A DNA stretch of 64,000 bases from Chrysophaeum taylorii (lineage: Eukaryota; Sar; Pelagophyceae; Pelagomonadales; Pelagomonadaceae), in assembly GCA_029834535.1 (NCBI GenBank), contig JAQMWT010000404.1:62001-126000 (forward strand), given 5' to 3'. A program made the translations under genes and the position numbers. Positions within the stretch are counted from its first letter, which is position 1. Every line of letters begins with the position of its first letter. A model generated the notes under the pieces. That model was given only the letters and a program-made list of their open reading frames with translations. It was not told the origin of the DNA and made no database searches. Below, in pieces: positions 58,792 through 64,000 of the stretch.

Positions 58792-59080
58792 GGTGACCGG
58801 TTAGCACCCGGAAAGTCCGCGCTGGGATGGGGTTCGCTCGGTTGGGCAGAGCGCGACGGACAGGTCGATTGTTCGTGGACCAACACGTCCGCGGCCTGCG
58901 ACGCTTTTGCACGACCTCGCACAAGACCGCGCAGTGGCGGTCCACCATCAACAAGTCCGTCCTCGTCCCTCGCCTCTGCCCCAACTGCGTGATTTTCCTC
59001 CGTGATTCCGTACCGGCTCCTGCCGCTCCGGCCTGGCTCCCATGCTCGGGAGAGGTCTGAAGTTAGTTAGTTAGTTAGTC
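58792..59080 (+). mobile_element. SINE-like retroposon (second subfamily)
   Basis: 289 bp, plus strand, 5'-truncated, with a (GTTA)n tail. Flanked by the 13-bp direct repeat AGTCAGGCGGCTC at 58779-58791 and 59081-59093, the longest exact target-site duplication of the family here. Confidence 0.93.
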
Positions 59081-59093
59081 AGTCAGGCGGCTC

Positions 59094-59599
59094 TTCTCGG
59101 CATATGCGTTTGATAGACATCTGCAACAATGTCATCCGCTAAAGGCACGAGATGACGAACCGGGATTGTTCGCTGTAGTCTGTCATAAACATCGAACTAA
59201 TAAGGCGCATCCGAATAATCTTGGGTGACGAAACAGCGTGGTATCAGCGTTGTCTTACGCAGACCTTGTTTGTGGATGTTGTTCTGTGAGTATTCGCATG
59301 TTGATGCGTGTGTATGGGCAAACTTGGTGGCTTTCAATTTGGTGTGATCAAATTTCGAACAATCACATCAAACTTGTCATATTATAGACTCGTACTGATG
59401 ACTGGGTTAGAATTACAGGGTTGGTGTCAGCGATCTTCCAGAGCGAGGCTGTCGACGTCTTGACATCCCTTCGCGCCGCAGCTTGTATTTGCCGACTTTC
59501 TCGTACAGTGTTCGACGGTGCAGCAGCAGCGGGAGATCTTGCGGCAGGGAGGGGTTGTCGAGATGCGCGAGGAGGAGGATGATAAGGAGGTGTTCAATT
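59094..59599. other. No gene recognised
   Basis: Three loose copies of the CAAACTT motif lie at about 59317-59385. Otherwise nothing is recognised. Confidence 0.4.
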
Positions 59600-60110
59600 A
59601 CGGTCGTGCGAGTTGTTTATGCTGGCGTAACGGCACGTGCTCGCGTTGCCGTCGCATGATCAAGCTGGACAGCTAACTCCGGATCGGGTACGCGACGATG
59701 AGGAACTCCTGAACGTGGTCCTGTACGGCCCCGCACAAGTGTGTGACTACAATGTTTGGGTGCTCCTGGGGCGGTGCTCGCGCAGTTTCTCGAGGTCGTC
59801 GAGTTTCGCGTTCTCGACCCCGAGTCGATTATCAAAGACGCGCTCCCTCTCGAGTTTTGGGATGCAGAATGGGGTGATCCGTCTCACGCAGACCATGTAA
59901 GTCTGGTGTCCGATGTCCGCTTGTTGTTGAAGAATGACGCACGACCACGGCAACACCACCGTGGTGAGTCGCGGTTTGGCTGGCTTCTACGAACGATGGA
60001 AGGTACGAGAATGGGCCCAGCTTAAATACGCCAAGCCGTGGGAATCTGCTCTCGGGGCCGCGCGTCGCTACCCGCTCTCCTTGCGTATCGCCGCGCTGTC
60101 TTAGGATGGA
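59600..60110 (+). other. Possible exons of an unknown protein
   Basis: A plus-strand frame reads GAPGAVLAQFLEVVEFRVLD, PESIIKDALPLEFWDAEWGD and PSHADH to about 59896, then GTAAGT. After about 70 bp another frame reads VVSRGLAGFYERWKVREWAQ, LKYAKPWESALGAARRYPLS and LRIAALS, to a stop at 60104. The GTAAGT donor suggests a short intron; the acceptor is not fixed. No initiation codon is assigned and the family is not recognised. Confidence 0.35.
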
Positions 60111-60249
60111 CCTCCTTCTAAGGCGGTCATAGGGGGGTGCCCATGCCGCGCGTGTAACGCGACGGTAGATTCTGCGTGGCTGCAGCACCTAGCTCTCGTT
60201 TTTAAAGCATTTTCGCACCAAAAGCGCTCACGCGCCCCCTTGAAAAGCC

Positions 60250-60512
60250 CTCTTAAGTTTGATTTTAAAAGCCGAAGTTTGGTCAATACTGTGGAAGTTT
60301 GAGGAGTAGTGATCAAACTTGTTGACCAAACTTACAAGGAAATTAATCAAACTTTAAGGGTTGATTGATCAAACTTAATGCAACTTCGTAGTGACCAAAC
60401 TCAACTGACCAAACTTCTATGGAAAGTGACCACACATGTGAATTTTTCCTTAATCCTGCATCAAAATCGAGCAAACATGAAAGAAATTCACCAAACTTTT
60501 TGACCAAACTTG
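60250..60512. promoter_or_regulatory. Dense cluster of TGAYCAAACTT motifs
   Basis: About twelve copies or near-copies of TGATCAAACTT and TGACCAAACTT in both orientations within 260 bp, about 300-570 bp upstream of the next gene. The longest unit is TTTGACCAAACTTGACC (60498), almost the same as a unit at 26922. Spacing is irregular, so this is not a simple tandem array. Confidence 0.55.
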
Positions 60513-60821
60513 ACCGATCCCTTATTATTATTATTACGAAATCGTTACGTTACAACAGCAACGCCGCAAAACGTCACTCCACGTGGTTGTTGCGCCGTTG
60601 ACGCGTTCGTTCGACTCTTCTGTTTTAAACCTTACCCTAAACTCGCCGAAAATGACCACCTCCTCAAGTGTGTTTAGCGACAAAAGATATACTCACCGGA
60701 CACGCACTACCTTTTCTAAATTGAAGTGTTGGCTTTTTGTTGCTGAGGTGTCAAGCTCGACGACGCCGGACGCTACCAACGCCAGGAACGATTCGAAGGA
60801 GGACATCGAGAGGAGAAGAGC

Positions 60822-61301
60822 ATGGCGACTCCCCTTCGTGCTGCCTTGGTCGTCGTCGTCGTGACCCTTCTCCAGCTCTCGCCCTCAGCGGCCTTGGTCG
60901 CGCAGCAGCTGCAATCCAAGTTGCCGTTGAGCCGACACGTCAGCACGCCGTCCGTGAGGCGTTGGGCCCCGCGTGCGATGCTCCCCGGGGACACCAAGAA
61001 GGACGGGAGGCGTCTCGGGCCTGCGCATCTCGCCTCGCCCGCCTCGATGTTTGTCGAGAGTCAATTTTCCTCGCCCATTTCTTCTCCGGCGGGCCTGCTC
61101 CACCCCGCGACAATGGGCCAGATTGTCCACCACCACGGCTCTTCCCAAATTTTTCAGGATGATCCGGCGATGGCAGCCTTTTTGCGCGACTTCACCTCCT
61201 ACGGTCCGATGATGGCGATGAAACACCTATCGAACAGCCACGTCACCGACCAGCTGGTCACCATGCTGGCGGAGATTCACCCCCCGGCGAGATTTATCTA
61301 G
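60822..61301 (+). CDS. Small protein with an N-terminal signal, unknown function
   Basis: 159 residues. The first 25 (MATPLRAALVVVVVTLLQLS, then PSAALVAQ) form a signal peptide; the following serine/arginine-rich stretch could be a plastid transit peptide. The C-terminal half is more conserved-looking (AMAAFLRDFTSYGPMMAMKH, VTDQLVTMLAEIHP), with a methionine-rich helix. No known family recognised. GC content and codon use match neighbouring host genes. Confidence 0.5.
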   Translation: MATPLRAALVVVVVTLLQLSPSAALVAQQLQSKLPLSRHVSTPSVRRWAPRAMLPGDTKKDGRRLGPAHLASPASMFVESQFSSPISSPAGLLHPATMGQIVHHHGSSQIFQDDPAMAAFLRDFTSYGPMMAMKHLSNSHVTDQLVTMLAEIHPPARFI

Positions 61302-61849
61302 GGTGTTTTCCACCACCGCGCCCCACGACCGACTTTATATCTCCTCCCGCTCAGAATGACCTACCCGGTCTGATTGTCAATGCTCGCGGCATGCGGCATT
61401 GGCGACTAACGCCACCACCACCACCGCCACCACCACCACCACCACGCTATGTTTGTGTTGTACTCTCCTTGGCACTGCCCATTGGTAGCGTGCCAAGAGG
61501 TCTTCCGCCGCGGAGACTCCGACTCCGATACAATGAGTGCTTCTCAGAAGACACTTAAGTTCTCGAAGCCTCGGTCTTGATACCATTACATAATAATTGA
61601 TGTGCGCACCTTGGTACCTTCTGAAAGCGTACTTGAAAGCACGATACTTCGAGTGGGGAAGTGGCAACAAGGTTAATTTATCGTCATCATGATTAGAGTG
61701 GTACAAAACAAATAAAAACCTCGAGCTGGAAAGATGGAATTTGGACGTAGGATATCAGAGGCCGTGGTGGTGTCGAATTTGAGCCAAACACTATAGCTAG
61801 CTAGTAAGACCCGTTCTCCACCTGACCACCACCGACTTGTGGCATCAAG
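61302..61849. other. Gene-free stretch with a CCA microsatellite
   Basis: A (CCA)n run lies at about 61410-61446. The rest shows no recognisable gene on either strand. It ends in the sequence ACTTGTGGCATCAAG that flanks the next retroposon. Confidence 0.5.
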
Positions 61850-62078
61850 CAAACGAAATATAGGCCAGCCCGGCGTATGGGGCACATAGGCTAATAATCC
61901 TGGCGCCGCGACGAAAGGCGAGTCGGCGGAGAGTGATCATCAGGCTTATCGCCATGCGACGCGGAGAATTCGGTGTGACCGGCGACCACAACTCGTCGCC
62001 ACCTTTTCCATCTGAGCCCCCCGGCCATTCCCCGTCCTACTGTGAACGTTCCGGCTACCAACCGGTAGCAAAGGAACA
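61850..62078 (-). mobile_element. SINE-like retroposon, divergent subfamily, 5'-truncated
   Basis: About 230 bp, minus strand, sharing the GCCCCAT...GGGCTGGCCTA 3' end with the 25.6-kb copy. Imperfect flanking repeat ACTTGTGGCATCAAG (61834-61848) and ACTTTGTGGCATTAAG (about 62079-62095) looks like a diverged target-site duplication. Confidence 0.75.
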
Positions 62079-62220
62079 TACTTTGTGGCATTAAGACTTA
62101 TTGACTCCTAGTCCGGCCAGTCGTTGTTGAACAAGTGGTCCCAGTCTGTCTGTCAGGGATACAGCTGACGTCACGTAAGGGTAAAGTATCCGAAATAAGA
62201 GAGGGAAGGAGCTCGCGACG

Positions 62221-63790
62221 ATGACGACTAACGTGCTGAACATCCGCGTGCGGACGCTGGACCAGCGGTCGCACGACTTGAGTGTGGCGTCGGACATCGA
62301 GATTAGGAGTCTAAAGGAGACGATCCACGGGCTGACGGAAGTGCCCGGGGACCGTCAGCGGCTAATATACCGCGGGCGTGTCATGGCCGACGGCGCCCGG
62401 TTGTGCGAGTACAGCGTGGAGGACGGGCACACGATCCATATGATCGCGAGGCCGGCGAGCACCGAGACCCGGAGTCCGGCGGCGGCGGCGGCGGCGGCGT
62501 CGGCGTCGGAAGAGGCTCCGGCGGGGGCGCGACGGCTGCTCGCGGGCGCTTTGGACCTCGACGCGGCGCGGCTCGTGTCGGACGCGCTGGGTCTGGGTCG
62601 CATCGCGACGCCGGCGGGGGCGCGGGGTCCGCGGGCCGCGGGGCGTTCCGGTGCGGTCCCGCCGAGGGCGCAGGGGGGTCCCGAGTCGCTCGAGCACGTG
62701 CGGCAGGGACTCCTGACGGTCCACACGCTGCTGTCGACGATGGAGGAGCCCGAGAGGCTGACGGCGAACGCGCGCGGGCGCGCGCGGAGCGAAGAAAAGG
62801 AGGAGGAGGAGGCGGTGGTGCGGACGCCGACCTTTTACGTCGGGCAGTGGGTCGACGTCGAGGACACGGTCCACCAATGGCTGGAGGCGACGGTGATGCG
62901 CGTGCGCGCGCGCCGCATGCTCGTCCACTACAACGGTTGGCCGACGCGGTGGGACGAGTGGCTCGACTTCGACTCGCGGCGCGTGGCGCCCTTCCGCACG
63001 CGCACCCTCCACTCCCATCACTCCCCCCACGCGAGCCCCTCCCCCTTGACCTCGGTCGACGACGCGCCCGCGACGGCGTGGGCGCGAGCGACGACGGCGC
63101 GGACCGAGTCTTCGCGCGCGCGTCGCGCGACGACGGCGCCCCCCCCCGCCCGCCCGCGCCGCCGCGCCGCGCGCCGCGACCTCTCGCTCTCGGCGGGCGA
63201 GCGCTCGCGCGACCCCGACGGCCGCGCGGCGGCCGCCTCGCGCGATGCGAGGGCCGCCGCCGCCGCTGCGGCGGCCGCTCGCGCCGCGCAGCGCGCCGCC
63301 CAGGCCCCCGGGCCGGCGACCTCGACGTCGTCGACGGGGCAGCAGCACCCGCGGCGGCGGAGCCGGAGCCACGTCGCGCGCCGGTGCCGCGGCGAGGACG
63401 CGCGCGTCGCCGTCAACGAGACGCGTCGCGCCCTCGACCGCGTCGCGCCCCTCGTCGACTGCCTCGCGGACCTCGCGCGCGACGAACTCCTCGCGAGCGT
63501 CCGTCCGCGAGTGCCTCCCGACGAGACCGTCCCCGGGGACGCCGCCGCTGCCGCCCCCGACGACGACGACGCCGCTGCGCTGCCCTGGGACTGGCCGCCG
63601 CCGCCGGCGGTCGTCCAGCGCCGGGAGCCCGACGATGATTGCGCGCGCGCCGCGCGACGCGCGCGACGCGAGCAACTCCGGCGCGTCGCGCGCGACGCGG
63701 CGCCGCTCTTCGACCGCGTCGGCCGCGTGCTCTCGGACCTCGCGCCCCACGTCGCCGAGCTCGCCCACGTTCCCTGGTCCGAGTCGGAGA

Positions 63791-63826
<36 letters not shown>

Positions 63827-64000
63827 CCGCCGTGCCCGCGCGATCGCCCGCCCCGGCCGAGCAGCCGCCGGCCGTCTCCTCGGAAGAGTCGCCCGCGCCG
63901 CCGGGCGAGGAGGAGGAGGAGGATGAGGAGGTCCCGCCCCTCGTGACCGACGCGGCGGACTCGGCGCCCGACGAGTCGGTGTCGTCGGCCGCGCCCGCGC
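62221..64000 (+). CDS. Ubiquitin-like domain protein with a Tudor-knot/chromo-barrel-like domain (3' partial)
   Basis: Open frame from the ATG at 62221 to the window end, at least 593 codons. Residues 1-80 are a ubiquitin-like fold: LNIRVRTLDQRSHDLSV, IRSLKETIHGLTEVPGDRQR, LIYRGRVMADGARLCEYSVE, DGHTIHMIAR, the layout of the N-terminal domain of ubiquilin and BAG6-type shuttle factors. Residues about 203-258 (FYVGQWVDVEDTVHQWLEAT, LVHYNGWPTRWDEWLDFDS, RVAPFRTRT) match the Tudor-knot/chromo-barrel type found in chromatin readers. The rest is low-complexity and alanine/arginine-rich, then acidic, with helical stretches. The combination suggests a ubiquitin-pathway adaptor with a reader domain (inference). 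Initiation at 62221 is supported by the domain start. Confidence 0.75.

Noticed and set aside
62362-63768. 468-residue minus-strand frame over the ubiquitin-like gene
   Set aside because: Arginine/glycine-rich shadow. The plus strand encodes recognisable UBL and Tudor-knot-like domains.
1-64000. tRNA and rRNA genes
   Set aside because: I looked for T-arm (GGTTCGANTCC) and matching acceptor stems. The few partial matches lie inside coding sequence and do not fold.

Overview
The window is nuclear DNA of a gene-dense, GC-rich unicellular eukaryote, most likely a photosynthetic stramenopile such as a pelagophyte (inference; no marker gene fixes the lineage). The evidence is very short GT-AG introns (41, 43, 51 and 66 bp are readable), a ciliary CEP19 gene, a CRT-like transporter, N-terminal signals ending in AF/AL motifs like those of secondary plastids (AAAAAFLAP at 17.1 kb, GTAFVLP at 16.9 kb, SALVAP at 32.0 kb), a domain with the YDSWGDGWNG motif, and a selenoprotein read through UGA.

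Host genes form three blocks. Block 1 (0-18.8 kb): a villin-headpiece protein (5' partial), a cGMP-dependent protein kinase, a secreted glycosyltransferase-like protein, CEP19, diphthine-ammonia ligase DPH6 with RidA-like domains, a CAMK-like kinase, a damaged secreted cadherin-like gene, a damaged plastid-type membrane gene and a HAT-repeat organelle protein. Block 2 (27.5-37.2 kb): four closely packed minus-strand genes (ABC1 kinase, spermidine synthase fused to a SelW selenoprotein domain, TMEM145/GPR180-like, SET methyltransferase), a CRT-like transporter, TIM21 and CPSF30. Block 3 (53.8-64 kb): a SAP/PPR RNA-binding protein, a PAP2-like membrane protein, a small secreted protein and a ubiquitin-like protein that runs off the window.

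Between the blocks lies mobile DNA with visibly lower GC. At 37.45-49.09 kb is a Ty1/copia LTR retrotransposon with two 388-bp LTRs, a primer-binding site matching the anticodon arm of initiator tRNA-Met (half-tRNA priming), decayed pol, and an extra ORF between pol and the 3' LTR. A second, intact copy of most of that ORF follows at 49.94 kb, and an older copia copy lies at 20.9-25 kb. Nine copies of a SINE-like retroposon family with GTTA/TTAG tails are scattered through the window, most with readable target-site duplications; one is inserted inside the stop codon of a host gene. Two decayed Pif1/Helitron helicase ends and two copies of a LINE-like 3' end are also present.

The most notable items are the spermidine synthase-SelW fusion with an in-frame UGA, the copia element with its third ORF, the SINE family with its effects on genes, and repeated clusters of a TGAYCAAACTT motif upstream of genes. 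Everything was read by eye; no homology search or folding program was run.
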